Part shown: positions 43,877-53,513 of the stretch, piece by piece
How the letters are laid out: every line of letters starts with the position of its first letter
Numbering within the stretch: the first letter of the stretch is position 1
NCBI GenBank assembly: GCA_963975575.1
Contig: CAXBHL010000001.1
Span: 1,178,001 to 1,242,000 of the forward strand
Origin: UBA6054 sp963975575
GTDB taxonomy: Bacteria; Planctomycetota; Phycisphaerae; Phycisphaerales; UBA1924
Length of the DNA: 64,000 bases
Reading direction: 5' to 3'
Program-made: the position numbers and the translations under genes
The notes under the pieces: generated by a model
Database searches by the model: none
The model's input: the letters and a program-made list of their open reading frames with translations, nothing else
Told to the model about the DNA's origin: nothing

Positions 43877-43908
43877 TTGACTATTACACGATATGGTGTA
43901 ATGGTCAA
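43877..43908. promoter_or_regulatory. Divergent promoter with 32-bp near-perfect palindrome
   Basis: Left arm TTGACTATTACAC (43877-43889), six-base centre, right arm GTGTAATGGTCAA (43896-43908); 12 of 13 arm bases match. It resembles ArsR/SmtB operators and each arm ends with a TTGAC-type -35 facing outwards. It lies between the leftward Cus and the rightward Czc operons beside the broken ArsR gene. Confidence 0.68.
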
Positions 43909-43935
43909 GGCGTCTCTGATCAGATCGACACACCC

Positions 43936-44376
43936 GTGAAACACCACCCGGCCATCTCGATCCTCCTCGCCCTCTGGTTTGGCTTGAGTGCCGGCCTTGG
44001 CCCGCGGTTCCTCTGCATCTGTTCTGACGGGACAGCGACCACTCAGTTCGGCGAGCAGTTTTGCTGCGACGATTTGGGCGGAGACTCGTGCCCTGTTCCT
44101 TCAGAGCAGCACGAGAACTCGAACCTGTGCACGGTCTGCCCGGACGGCGGATGCCAGTCCACTGCGATCGAGTCTGAGTCCATCGTTGCCGTTGATCGCT
44201 TTGAGAAAGACACGGAGGACAACTGGTCCCTGGATGGGCCGGATGATCCGCTCGTTCCGTGGTTCGAGTTTCTCGCGGATCGATTGGTAACCACAGCACA
44301 CCTCTCCTCACCTCCATTTACGTCGAGCGTCGGGTTATCTGATTGCCATCTTCGCAGCGTGATTCTGCTCGTTTAG
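43936..44376 (+). CDS. Small exported Cys-rich protein heading the Czc operon
   Basis: 146 residues from GTG 43936, with no clear ribosome site. Signal peptide (AISILLALWFGLSAGLG), then CICSDG, FCCDD, CPV, CTVCPDGGC cysteines. Function not recognised. Its position just after the operator and before czcC parallels the Cys-rich genes at 43175-43621 and 51510-51935, so a metal-binding role for the pumps is likely. Confidence 0.6.
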   Translation: MKHHPAISILLALWFGLSAGLGPRFLCICSDGTATTQFGEQFCCDDLGGDSCPVPSEQHENSNLCTVCPDGGCQSTAIESESIVAVDRFEKDTEDNWSLDGPDDPLVPWFEFLADRLVTTAHLSSPPFTSSVGLSDCHLRSVILLV

Positions 44377-44469
44377 GACGACCTGGGATTCCGCGCGGTT
44401 CGTGTACCGCGCTCGTTCTTCCCAGAGGCTCGGCATGTGTCGGGCAACGTCTCTATCCGAGTGAAACAC

Positions 44470-45876
44470 ATGCGATCTGCTGAACCAAAGCTGTTGTGCT
44501 ACTTGAGCGTGCTCATTCTGTTAAGTGGCTGCGCGCCATCACCGTTCGACTTCGAGCCGCCCGCCGCAAGGCCACTCTTGCGGGACATGCCTCGCTACGA
44601 AGCACCGGCAGAGCCTGGGCAAGCCGCACCACGCTCCGATGTCGTCACAATTGGAGAGGAACTAACCCTTCGCCAAGCTCTCGCGGCTGCACTCGTACGC
44701 AATCCGAAGCTCCGATCACTCGCATGGGAACCCAGGATTGCCGAGGCGAGGCGGCTGCAAGCTGGCCTATTGCCGAACCCAAATGTCGACGTCGAAGTGG
44801 AGGACTTCGCGGGCTCTGGAGCGTTAAGCGGCTTTGACTCTGCTGAGACAACCCTTGCATTTAGCCAGCTTCTTGAGCTTGGCGGGAAGCGAGATCGCCG
44901 TGTGCAAGCCGCTGAGGGGCAGTGGACTGTTGCTGCGCTCGACTTCGAAGCACAGCGGCTGGCCGTGCTCACCGATACTGCGTCTCGCTTTGTCCGGGTT
45001 CTGGAGCTCCAACAACGCGGCGAGTTCGCTATTCGTGCACAAGCACTCGCTGAAGAGAACCGTCGCGTGATCGATCGGCGTGTGCAAGCCGGTGACGTTT
45101 CGCCAATCGACGAGATCAAGGCCCGACTCGAAAGCGAGTCCGCCCGCATCGCCGCCGATCGGCTGAGTCGAGAGCTTGATGCCGCGAGGCGTGAACTCAG
45201 TGCCATGTGGGATGCGACCGAACCTGGATTTGAGATTGCTGTCGGGTCGCTGGATGACTTGATGCCTGTTCCGTTGCTCGATGCCCTGACGGAGCTTGTT
45301 GAGCAGCATCCGGAAGTGCAGCGTTGGATCGCAGAGACCGAGCGGCGGTCATCGGTGGTTGATCTCGAACGCGCCCAAGCGGTCCCCGATGTGACGGCAG
45401 GAGCGGGCATTCGGTACGTCGAAGAGACCGACGATGTCGGGCTTGTTGCGTCGTTTTCGGTGCCACTGACGATTTTCGATCGCAACCAGGGTGGCATTCT
45501 GGCCGCTCGGCTTCGGGCGGCGCAGGCGATCGATGAGGGGCGGGCGTCCCGACGCGACCTCGCCACCCGACTTGTCCGAGCGCACGCACGCTTGACCGCC
45601 GCGTATCACGAAGCCAAGGCGATCGACGCCGCTCTTCTTCCCGCGGCCAACGCCGCCTACGACGCCACACGCCGGGCGTACGACGAGGGCAAACTTCCGT
45701 ACCTCGATGTTCTCGATGCCCAGCGCACTCTGTTCGATACCGAAACCCAACGGCTTGAAGCCCTCGCTGAGTATCACGCCGCGAAGGTCCAGGTCGAAGG
45801 CCTCATCTCGGAGCCGTTGAGCACTCCATCGCTCCGCGAGCGCTCTGACCACCACAATCAAGGAGACACACCGTGA
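44470..45876 (+). CDS. czcC: CzcC-type outer-membrane efflux lipoprotein
   Basis: 468 residues from ATG 44470; the upstream ATG 44437 would spoil the signal. Lipobox LSVLILLSGCAPS. Two OEP helical repeats (LRQALAAALVRNPKLRSLAWEPRI; PLLDALTELVEQHPEVQRWIAE). It forms the outer-membrane channel of the RND pump encoded after it. Its stop overlaps the czcB start (GTGA). Confidence 0.9.
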   Translation: MRSAEPKLLCYLSVLILLSGCAPSPFDFEPPAARPLLRDMPRYEAPAEPGQAAPRSDVVTIGEELTLRQALAAALVRNPKLRSLAWEPRIAEARRLQAGLLPNPNVDVEVEDFAGSGALSGFDSAETTLAFSQLLELGGKRDRRVQAAEGQWTVAALDFEAQRLAVLTDTASRFVRVLELQQRGEFAIRAQALAEENRRVIDRRVQAGDVSPIDEIKARLESESARIAADRLSRELDAARRELSAMWDATEPGFEIAVGSLDDLMPVPLLDALTELVEQHPEVQRWIAETERRSSVVDLERAQAVPDVTAGAGIRYVEETDDVGLVASFSVPLTIFDRNQGGILAARLRAAQAIDEGRASRRDLATRLVRAHARLTAAYHEAKAIDAALLPAANAAYDATRRAYDEGKLPYLDVLDAQRTLFDTETQRLEALAEYHAAKVQVEGLISEPLSTPSLRERSDHHNQGDTP

Positions 45877-47648
45877 AACTGTCACACGGCATCATGCCAC
45901 TCGTATGTCTGTTCACTACGTCGTTCCTGCTTTGGGGGTGCGACGGCGAAAACGAAACGTCGTCGGCGTCCGACGGATCGCGATCATCGAATGCGATACA
46001 GGTTGTTCACTCGCACGATGACGGCGACACCTGCTTCATTTGTGACGACACAAAGCGTGAGGCCGGTCGCCTGTGGTGTACTGAGCACGCCCGGTACGAG
46101 GATCGTTGCTGGATCTGTCAGCCACAACTTGAAGATCCAGCGCGGCCGTACTGCGTGGAGCACTATCTGTACGAGGACGAGTGCCATCTCTGCGATTCAG
46201 CACTCGGTTCCTCCGAGAGCACGGTCAACGAATCGGCCGGCGGTCCGCATGGACACAGTGCCGACGAGACCTGCTTCATCTGTGACGCATCCAAGCGTGA
46301 TGCAGGTCGCTTGTGGTGCTCTGAGCATGATCGCTATGAAGACCGATGCTGGATCTGTCAGCCACAGTTGGAGGACGCATCTCGGGCCTATTGCGAAGAA
46401 CATTTCCTCTACGAAGACGAGTGCCACCTGTGCAATCCCGTCTTGGGGGGCGGGGCCTCGGCTACGCCCTCGCGTGATGATGCTCCTGCACTCTTCTGTC
46501 ACGAGCACGGCGTCGACGAGATCGAGTGTGGAATCTGCCAGCCTCAACTCGCAGAGACACTCCGGGTTGGCGATTCGCTGCTCGTCCGCATGCCATCAGC
46601 CAGATCGGCGGAGCTGGCCGGGCTCACTGTTGAGCGGCCAGATCGGGGCGCTGCGTCAGCGTCAATCATCCTATTGGGCGAGGTCCGCTACAACGGGAAT
46701 CGATTGGCCAAGCTCACACCGTTGGCTCCCGGCGTTATCACCGACATCCGGGTTGATGTCGGTGACCGCGTCGAAGAAGGGCAGATTCTCGCGGTTATCA
46801 ACTCGGTGGAAGTCGCAAGGGCGAAGTCGGCGTATCTGTCAAAGACTGCAGAGCTCGAAGCGAGAACAACCGTGTTCGAGCGTGAGCAGAAGCTCGTCGA
46901 CGAGAATATTGCGGCACGGCGAGACTTCCAGGATGCTCAGGCGGCTCTCAAGCTCGCGGAGCTTGAAGTGCGTCGCACCCACCAGCAGCTCATCAACCTC
47001 GGTTTTACCGAGTCGGAAGTCGCCGACATTGCGGTCGAGCAGTCATCGTCGTCCGACCTCTACGTCAGGGCACCCTTTGGAGGTACTGTCGTCGACCGGA
47101 CCGCGGTGTTGGGTGAGGCCGCTGATTCGGAGGGCTCGCTCTTCGAGATCGCCGACCTGACGACCATGTGGATCGAAATCGCAGTCCCGGAAGAACGAGT
47201 GTTTCAGATCGAGCGCGGCGGCAAAATCGTCGCGAGCGTCCGTGCTCTACCCGAACTGAAAGTACTGGGACAAATCACATGGATCAGCCCGCGCATCGAT
47301 GAGCGTACGCGGATGGTTCGGGCCCGCGCGGTAGTTGCGAACGACCGCGGCATTCTTCGGCATGGCATGTTCACCGAGGTCGCCGCGATGATCGGTGGCA
47401 CATCAAGCTCGTTGCTCGTCCCCGATGAATCGGTGCACGAGATCGACGGTGCACCGTTCGTGTTTGTGCGGCAGGAACCCGATCTATTCGCGGTCCGGCG
47501 CGTTGATGTTGGGCCGCACACGGCTTCCGGCACCATCGCCATTCTGGCGGGCCTCACGGAGGCCGAAGAAGTTGTGACCGGTGGGAGCTTCACCATGAAG
47601 ACCGAGTTCCTCAAGTCCCGCCTCGGCGCGGGATGCGTTGACGACTGA
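45873..47648 (+). CDS. czcB: CzcB-type adaptor lipoprotein with tandem Cys/His repeats
   Basis: 591 residues from GTG 45873, AAGGAG upstream. Lipobox LLWGCDG. Residues 54-107 and 134-187 are two near-identical units with an exact 80-residue period (CFIC, C-x-EH, CWICQPQLED, C-x-EH, CHLC), and a partial third unit ends near 222. Each looks like paired zinc-ribbon knuckles. The HlyD/CzcB adaptor follows (residues 230-590: ITDIRVDVGDRVEEGQIL, VRAPFGGTVVDRTAVLGE, ARAVVANDRG). It joins CzcA to CzcC. The repeats are an unusual add-on and probably bind zinc or cobalt. Confidence 0.9.
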   Translation: MKLSHGIMPLVCLFTTSFLLWGCDGENETSSASDGSRSSNAIQVVHSHDDGDTCFICDDTKREAGRLWCTEHARYEDRCWICQPQLEDPARPYCVEHYLYEDECHLCDSALGSSESTVNESAGGPHGHSADETCFICDASKRDAGRLWCSEHDRYEDRCWICQPQLEDASRAYCEEHFLYEDECHLCNPVLGGGASATPSRDDAPALFCHEHGVDEIECGICQPQLAETLRVGDSLLVRMPSARSAELAGLTVERPDRGAASASIILLGEVRYNGNRLAKLTPLAPGVITDIRVDVGDRVEEGQILAVINSVEVARAKSAYLSKTAELEARTTVFEREQKLVDENIAARRDFQDAQAALKLAELEVRRTHQQLINLGFTESEVADIAVEQSSSSDLYVRAPFGGTVVDRTAVLGEAADSEGSLFEIADLTTMWIEIAVPEERVFQIERGGKIVASVRALPELKVLGQITWISPRIDERTRMVRARAVVANDRGILRHGMFTEVAAMIGGTSSSLLVPDESVHEIDGAPFVFVRQEPDLFAVRRVDVGPHTASGTIAILAGLTEAEEVVTGGSFTMKTEFLKSRLGAGCVDD

Positions 47649-47660
47649 TCCGGAGCTGTC

Positions 47661-50600
47661 ATGCTGACCCGACTTATCGAAATCTCGCTCAGGAACAGGG
47701 TGCTCGTCATCCTGCTCTTTGCGATCGCATGCGCTGCCGGTATCTACCGGATGACGCAACTCCCGATCGACGCGTTCCCCGACACGACTCCGATCCAGGT
47801 GCAGATCAACACGGTTGCGCCCGCGCTCAGCCCGGAAGAGATCGAGCAACAGATCACGCTGCCTGTCGAGCTGTCGATCGGCGGCCTCCCGGGTCTCCAG
47901 AACGTGCGCTCCGTCTCGAAGTTCGGATTCTCACAGGTCGTGGCAACGTTCGATGATGACATCCGGATCATCGACGCGAGGCAGTACATCACCGAGCGGC
48001 TCTCGGCGGTTGAGTTGCCAGACGGCGTTGGAAGGCCGGAACTCGGACCGATCGCGACAGGTCTCGGTGAGGTCTTTCACTACGTCATCCGGTCGGAGAC
48101 CGGTGAGCACTCCATCGAGGAACTCCGAACTATTCACGATTGGGTGATCAAGCCCGAGCTTCGCAAGGTACCCGGCGTTGCCGAGGTCAATTCCTGGGGC
48201 GGTCTAGAGAGACAGTATCATGTTGTTGTCAAGCCGGAAGCCCTGATCAAGTTCGGCTTCACGCTTGAGGACGTGTTGCAAGCCTTGCGGCGCAACAACG
48301 CCAACGTTGGCGGCGGGCAGATCGTCACGTCGGGCGAGGCCCGGGTCGTGCGTGGCCTCGCGCGCGTCGCAACGATCGAGGAGATTGAGAACATCGTCGT
48401 CGCATCCAGCGACGGCACGCCGGTGCGTATCCGAGATGTTGCGGATGTCGAGATCGGCAGCGAGATCCGACGCGGGGCGGTTTCGGCGTACGGCGAGGGC
48501 GAGGTTGTTCTCGGGCTGGCGTTCATGCTGATGGGAGAGAACAGCCGTGTTGTGACCGAGGAACTCCGCGAGCGCCTTGAGTCGCTCGCCCCCTCACTGC
48601 CCCCTGACATTGTCGTGGATGTCGTGTACGACCGGACCGAGCTTGTCGAGCAGGTCATCAAGACGGTTGAGCACAACCTTGTGATCGGTGCGGTGCTGGT
48701 TATCGTCGTGTTGCTGATCATTTTGGGCAACATCCGAGCCGGGCTGCTCGTTGCCGTCGCGATCCCAATCTCAATGCTCTTCGCCGTCCAGGGGATGTAC
48801 GAGTTTGCGATTGCCGCGAGCCTGCTCAGCCTCGGCGCGATTGACTTTGGCATCCTCGTGGATGGCTCGGTGGTCATGACGGAAGCCAATCTCCGTTCGC
48901 TGAAGGAACGTCAGCGAGAACTCGGTCGGAAGCTCTCTCCGGCCGAGCGGCTTGAATCGATCGCCAGGTCCAGTGCAGGCGTTGTCCGTCCGATCGTGTT
49001 CGGGATGGGCATCATCACGCTCGTCTTTGCACCGGTGCTGACGCTGGAAGGCATAGAAGGAAAGATGTTTCGGCCTATGGCGTGGACATTCATCTATGCG
49101 CTCCTCGGAGCATTGCTGGTAGCGGTGTTCCTGTCTCCCGTCTTGTCGTACTACTTCTTGCCGCGTCGCACGAAACCCAAGGATGCTGTTCTGCTCCGCG
49201 CATTGGCAGGGGCATACGGCTGGGCTGTCGGCGGAGCGCTTCGACTCAAGTGGATCGTGATGTTCATTGCCGTGGCCCTCCTTGGTGTTGCTGGCTTCCA
49301 GGGCACACAGATGGGCGGCGAGTTCATACCTCGGCTTAGCGAGGGGTCGATGGTCGTGAACACCATCCGCCTCGCCGGCGTATCGATCGATGAGTCAGTG
49401 CGGTACAACACTCGGATCGAGGAGGTGCTGCTCGGCGAGTTCCCAGATGAGATCGAGTACATATGGAGCCGTATCGGAACCGCAGAGGTGGCGACCGATC
49501 CCATGGGGATCGAACTGACGGACATCTTTATGACGCTCAAGCCCCGTACGGAGTGGACGAGAGCGGATACACAGTCGGCTCTGGTTGTCGAGATGGAGAA
49601 GACCATTTCGCAGTTCCCCGGCGTCAACATGGTGTTCACGCAGCCGATCGAGATGCGCATGAATGAAATGGTCTCCGGGATTCGCTCGGATATCGGGATC
49701 AAGATCTTCGGCGACGACTTCGACGAGCTGCTCCGGCTCGCTGACGATGTGCAGCGTGTGCTTCTGGACATACCCGGCGTGTCAGATATCTCGGTCGATC
49801 AGATCACAGGGCAGCCGGCCTTGTCGGTTTCCGTTGACCAGTCTCGCATCGCCCGCTTCGGTGTTGCCGCGAGCGAGGTCTTGGACTTCGTCGAGGCGAT
49901 CGGAGGGATCCGCGTCGGCGAGGTGTTCGAGGGCCAGCGTGTCTTCCCGTTGGTTGTCAGATTGCCACCGACGTTCAGAGAAGATGTGGCAGCCGTCTCG
50001 TCCGTTCGTATCCCGACCGAGGGGGGCGTCGCGGTGCCGCTCTCGTCGCTGGCGTCCGTCGATCTTTCCGAGGGATCAGCCACAATCAATCGTGAATGGA
50101 GCAGAAGGCTCATCCGAGTGCAGTGCAACGTGAGCGGACGCGATCCTGCGTCGTTTGTTGAAGAAGCACGGTCAGCAATCGACACGCGAGTGCCGCTGCC
50201 GGAGGGTTATGTGCTTGAGTGGGGTGGACAGTTTGAGAACCTCGAACGCGCTAAGACTCGGCTGCTCATCGTCGTGCCTGCCGTCTTGCTCATGGTGTTC
50301 TTTCTGTTGTACTTCAGTCTGAAGAACCTGCGGGATGTCGTCATCATCTACACCTGCATTCCGTTCGCGGCGGTCGGTGCGATCTTCGCACTGTGGTGGC
50401 GGGATATCCCTTTCAGCGTCAGTGCCGCGGTCGGGTTTATCGCTCTCACCGGGATCGCGGTTCTCAACGGACAGATCCTAATCACCGCGATCCGCGATGC
50501 ACTCCGCACCGAACGGCAGGGTGCGATCGCGATCATCGCGGCTTCGAAAACTCGCCTCCAACCCGTGCTCGCGACAGCGATCACCGATATCGCTGGGTTC

Positions 50601-50774
50601 ATCCCGATGGCCATTGCAACGGGTGTGGGGAGTGAGATCCAGCGTCCACTCGCGACGGTGGTCATCGGCGGGATGGTCACCTCCACGCTCCTCACACTTT
50701 TTGTGCTTCCGGTCATCGCGTCCGTCTTTATGCGACATCACAAAGCTGATTCGGAGTCGGAGAACGGCCCGTGA
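47661..50774 (+). CDS. czcA: CzcA-type heavy-metal RND efflux pump
   Basis: 1037 residues, the usual CzcA length. LPIDAFPDTTPIQVQINTVAPALSPEEIE near the N-terminus, GAIDFGILVDGSVVMTEANLRSLKE with the D-x5-D-x6-E set typical of divalent-metal (Co/Zn/Ni) HME pumps, and AAVGFIALTGIAVLNGQILI. It exports divalent metals with CzcB and CzcC using protons. Its stop overlaps the CDF gene start (GTGA). Confidence 0.94.
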   Translation: MLTRLIEISLRNRVLVILLFAIACAAGIYRMTQLPIDAFPDTTPIQVQINTVAPALSPEEIEQQITLPVELSIGGLPGLQNVRSVSKFGFSQVVATFDDDIRIIDARQYITERLSAVELPDGVGRPELGPIATGLGEVFHYVIRSETGEHSIEELRTIHDWVIKPELRKVPGVAEVNSWGGLERQYHVVVKPEALIKFGFTLEDVLQALRRNNANVGGGQIVTSGEARVVRGLARVATIEEIENIVVASSDGTPVRIRDVADVEIGSEIRRGAVSAYGEGEVVLGLAFMLMGENSRVVTEELRERLESLAPSLPPDIVVDVVYDRTELVEQVIKTVEHNLVIGAVLVIVVLLIILGNIRAGLLVAVAIPISMLFAVQGMYEFAIAASLLSLGAIDFGILVDGSVVMTEANLRSLKERQRELGRKLSPAERLESIARSSAGVVRPIVFGMGIITLVFAPVLTLEGIEGKMFRPMAWTFIYALLGALLVAVFLSPVLSYYFLPRRTKPKDAVLLRALAGAYGWAVGGALRLKWIVMFIAVALLGVAGFQGTQMGGEFIPRLSEGSMVVNTIRLAGVSIDESVRYNTRIEEVLLGEFPDEIEYIWSRIGTAEVATDPMGIELTDIFMTLKPRTEWTRADTQSALVVEMEKTISQFPGVNMVFTQPIEMRMNEMVSGIRSDIGIKIFGDDFDELLRLADDVQRVLLDIPGVSDISVDQITGQPALSVSVDQSRIARFGVAASEVLDFVEAIGGIRVGEVFEGQRVFPLVVRLPPTFREDVAAVSSVRIPTEGGVAVPLSSLASVDLSEGSATINREWSRRLIRVQCNVSGRDPASFVEEARSAIDTRVPLPEGYVLEWGGQFENLERAKTRLLIVVPAVLLMVFFLLYFSLKNLRDVVIIYTCIPFAAVGAIFALWWRDIPFSVSAAVGFIALTGIAVLNGQILITAIRDALRTERQGAIAIIAASKTRLQPVLATAITDIAGFIPMAIATGVGSEIQRPLATVVIGGMVTSTLLTLFVLPVIASVFMRHHKADSESENGP

Positions 50775-51379
50775 GCGCGTGTCGCTGTACGGAGGAAGCG
50801 GTTGGTGTGGAGCGGCGTACGCTCCTGAGTCTGCTCGCGATCAACGGCCTGATGTTCCTCGCAGAGGCTGTTGCGGGGTGGATTGCGGAGTCGACGGCGC
50901 TCCTTGCCGACTCACTCGACATGCTGGCCGATGCCGCTGTGTACGGCATCGCGTTGTACGCGGTGCGGCGGTCCGGTAGGGCAAAGCGGACCGCTGCGAG
51001 CGTGAGCGGTGTGCTCCAGATCGTGTTGGGGCTCGGTGTGCTGGCCGAGGTCATCCGCCGCACTGTGCTCGGCAGCGAGCCAGCAAGCCTGCTCATGATT
51101 GGGGCCGGGTGTGTCGCTCTTGTCGCGAACCTCATCTGCCTGCGGCTGCTCTCGAAGCATCGGGATGGTGGCGTGCACATGCGTGCATCATGGATTTTTT
51201 CAAAGAATGACGTGGTCGCGAACACCGGCGTCATCGTCGCCGGCCTGCTCGTGATGTCGCTCGGGAGCAGGATCCCCGATCTCGTAGTGGGTTCGGTTGT
51301 GGTTGTCGTTGTTGTTCGCGGCGGAATAATGATCTTGAGAGACGCCGGTGGGGATGAGCGGGTCCCAGAAAGTTCCTGA
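50771..51379 (+). CDS. Short CDF-like cation transporter
   Basis: 202 residues from GTG 50771 overlapping the czcA stop. N-terminal cysteines (CRCTEE), about six membrane helices; LLADSLDMLADA carries the metal aspartates, and the second site reads FSKNDVVANTGV (N in place of the H/D). It lacks the C-terminal cytosolic domain of CzcD. This short form often follows CzcA genes. It may act as an uptake or efflux helper. Confidence 0.82.
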   Translation: MSACRCTEEAVGVERRTLLSLLAINGLMFLAEAVAGWIAESTALLADSLDMLADAAVYGIALYAVRRSGRAKRTAASVSGVLQIVLGLGVLAEVIRRTVLGSEPASLLMIGAGCVALVANLICLRLLSKHRDGGVHMRASWIFSKNDVVANTGVIVAGLLVMSLGSRIPDLVVGSVVVVVVVRGGIMILRDAGGDERVPESS

Positions 51380-51509
51380 GCCAACGGGAATAAATCTGCC
51401 CGATCGGGCGTTCGGTTCGACCGACTGAGGGTGTTTGCCTGCCAAGGTAGGGCCCGGGAGCAGTTGGCCCTCAAGCAACGCCCCTCCTCTGCCGAGGTAT
51501 ACTTGATCC

Positions 51510-51935
51510 GTGAAGTGCCGTCCCCTCGCCATCCTGCTCATCGCGATCATCGCATTGCACGCCCTCGTTGGCGGTGCGGGGGGAATGGCTGTGCTATGCC
51601 TCGGCGGCGGACATCAGCACGCTCCCGCGGAGTCGGACCACTGCGAGTCGGCGTGCGGGCATGACAGTTCTTGGCCGCTGCCCGTGCCTGCGGATGAGCA
51701 CGAACACGACTGCGGCTGCACCGATATCGAGCTTGCTGTTGCCGAACTCCTCACGCTGCCTCGCGGCGACGATGGCAGCAGTTTCACGCCGGCAGTCGTC
51801 CCTGTTCCGGCGTGGGGTGTCGTGCTCGCGGAGACCGGTCTCGGTCGTCGCGGGCCTCCGAGGTCGCCGCCTTGGTTCGACCCCGGCGGGGCCCATCGGC
51901 TCGCGATCGTTGCGAGCGTTCGTCTGACCATCTGA
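51510..51935 (+). CDS. Small exported Cys/His-rich protein heading the third RND operon
   Basis: 141 residues from GTG 51510. TATACT (51498-51503) sits six bases before the GTG, so the message may be leaderless. Signal peptide (LAILLIAIIALHALVGG), then C/H ligands (CLGGGHQHAPAESDHCESACGH, HEHDCGC). Similar in plan to the Cys-rich genes at 43175-43621 and 43936-44376. Probably periplasmic metal binding. Confidence 0.6.
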   Translation: MKCRPLAILLIAIIALHALVGGAGGMAVLCLGGGHQHAPAESDHCESACGHDSSWPLPVPADEHEHDCGCTDIELAVAELLTLPRGDDGSSFTPAVVPVPAWGVVLAETGLGRRGPPRSPPWFDPGGAHRLAIVASVRLTI

Positions 51936-52019
51936 TCCTGTCTGTTCCCTCGCGCGTGCCGCGCCGGCGTTTGTCGGCCGCGGCTGTGATCGTATTGGAC
52001 ACCGACAGGAACACGACTC

Positions 52020-53513
52020 ATGAACCATCTGAAACGCCCGCGACGACCGCGGGTGGCGCTACCTGGGCTCGGCTCGGCGGTCGCCTTGCTCACGCTGGTG
52101 GGTTGCCAGTCCTACGAACGGGTACCGCTGGATCTGGCCGATCACCGGGCGGCGTTCGACACGCGGCTCGACACAACAGAGCCAATCTCGCGATTTGTTG
52201 ATCGTCTCGCCGAGCAGGGCCACGCCGTGCCCGATCGCTTTGACCCGAGCGACGGGCTCTCGGTCGCCGAGGGCGAGGTGCTCGCGCTCTTCTACAACGC
52301 CGACCTCCGGATCGCTCGGCTCGACGCGGGCGTGGCGCTCGCGACCTTCGAGACAGCCGGGCTGTGGGAGGACCCGCAGTTCGGATTCGACGGGGCGGAG
52401 ATCCTGTCGCCCGCCGGGCCTTTCGAGTACGGGCTGACGCTGAGCCTGACGATCCCGGTGTCGGGTCGCCTGGGCGTTGAAAAGGACAGAGCCGGCGCGG
52501 CCTACGAGGCCGAGCTCCGCCGGATCGTTGATGCGGAGTGGAGCACCCGCGCCGCGGTCCGATCGGCGTGGGCGTCGTGGTCCGTGGCGTCTGAGCGGCT
52601 CCGACTGCTCTTGGAAGTCATCGGGCAGGTCGAACGCGTCGCCGAGATCACCGATCGGCTCGAAGCGGCCGGCGAACTCACCCGTGTGGAGGCTCGGCTG
52701 CTTCGGGCCGAACTTGTCCAGACCCGTGCCGATGTCGCGCAGGCCACGCTCGACGAAGCCCGGGCTCGAATCGCACTGCTTGGGCTGATGGGGCTCGCGC
52801 CGGATGCCGCCGTCGATTTGTTACCGACGATTCAGCCGGTGTTGCCGACCACTCACTCGGACACAATTGATCGCCTGATCGAGGCGAACACACTTCTCGC
52901 CGTGCGACGGGCGGAGTACCGGGTTGCCGAAGAGTCGCTCCGCCTTGAGGTGCGCAAGCAGTACCCGGACATCACGGTCGGCTCCGGGTTCGGCAGCGAA
53001 GACAACGACGATCGTGTGCTGTTGGGTGTGTCGCTTCCGATCCCGATTCTCAACACCAACCGTGCGGGAATTGCGGAAGCGCGAGCACGGCGGCAGGTCG
53101 CCCGTGTGGCGGCCGAGACCACGTTCGAGCAACTGAGCCGAGAACTCACCCTCAGCCGGGCGGCGTATGACGCGGCGCGGATGCAGCGCGCGGCGTTCGA
53201 GCGCGAACTCGTCCCGATGCTCGACGAGCAATCGGCGGAAGTCGAGCAACTGATCAACCTGGGTGAGGTCAACACGCTGCTGTTGCTTGAGACCGTCACG
53301 CGTCGATTCGACGCCAAGAGTCGGCTGCTCGACCTACGGCTCGCCGAGATCGCCGCGGCTGTCGAGATCGATCGGCTGCTCGGGCCCGATCAAACCGAGT
53401 CGCCCGTCCCGGTGTGGCCAAGCAACGACGAGAACAACCAACACACGACCAACACGTCGGCGACAGGCAACACGCCCGCCGATGCGAGCACGACAAACGA
53501 GGATTCACGATGA
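52020..53513 (+). CDS. Outer-membrane efflux lipoprotein of the third RND pump
   Basis: 497 residues. AGGAA upstream; lipobox LLTLVGCQSY. OEP helical repeats (ALFYNADLRIARLDAGVALATFETAGLW; YRVAEESLRLEVRKQYPDITVG). Its stop overlaps the adaptor start (ATGA). Outer-membrane channel of the third pump. Confidence 0.9.
   Translation: MNHLKRPRRPRVALPGLGSAVALLTLVGCQSYERVPLDLADHRAAFDTRLDTTEPISRFVDRLAEQGHAVPDRFDPSDGLSVAEGEVLALFYNADLRIARLDAGVALATFETAGLWEDPQFGFDGAEILSPAGPFEYGLTLSLTIPVSGRLGVEKDRAGAAYEAELRRIVDAEWSTRAAVRSAWASWSVASERLRLLLEVIGQVERVAEITDRLEAAGELTRVEARLLRAELVQTRADVAQATLDEARARIALLGLMGLAPDAAVDLLPTIQPVLPTTHSDTIDRLIEANTLLAVRRAEYRVAEESLRLEVRKQYPDITVGSGFGSEDNDDRVLLGVSLPIPILNTNRAGIAEARARRQVARVAAETTFEQLSRELTLSRAAYDAARMQRAAFERELVPMLDEQSAEVEQLINLGEVNTLLLLETVTRRFDAKSRLLDLRLAEIAAAVEIDRLLGPDQTESPVPVWPSNDENNQHTTNTSATGNTPADASTTNEDSR

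Noticed and set aside
44595..45566. 323-residue minus-strand Ser/Arg-rich frame
   Set aside because: Shadow of czcC.
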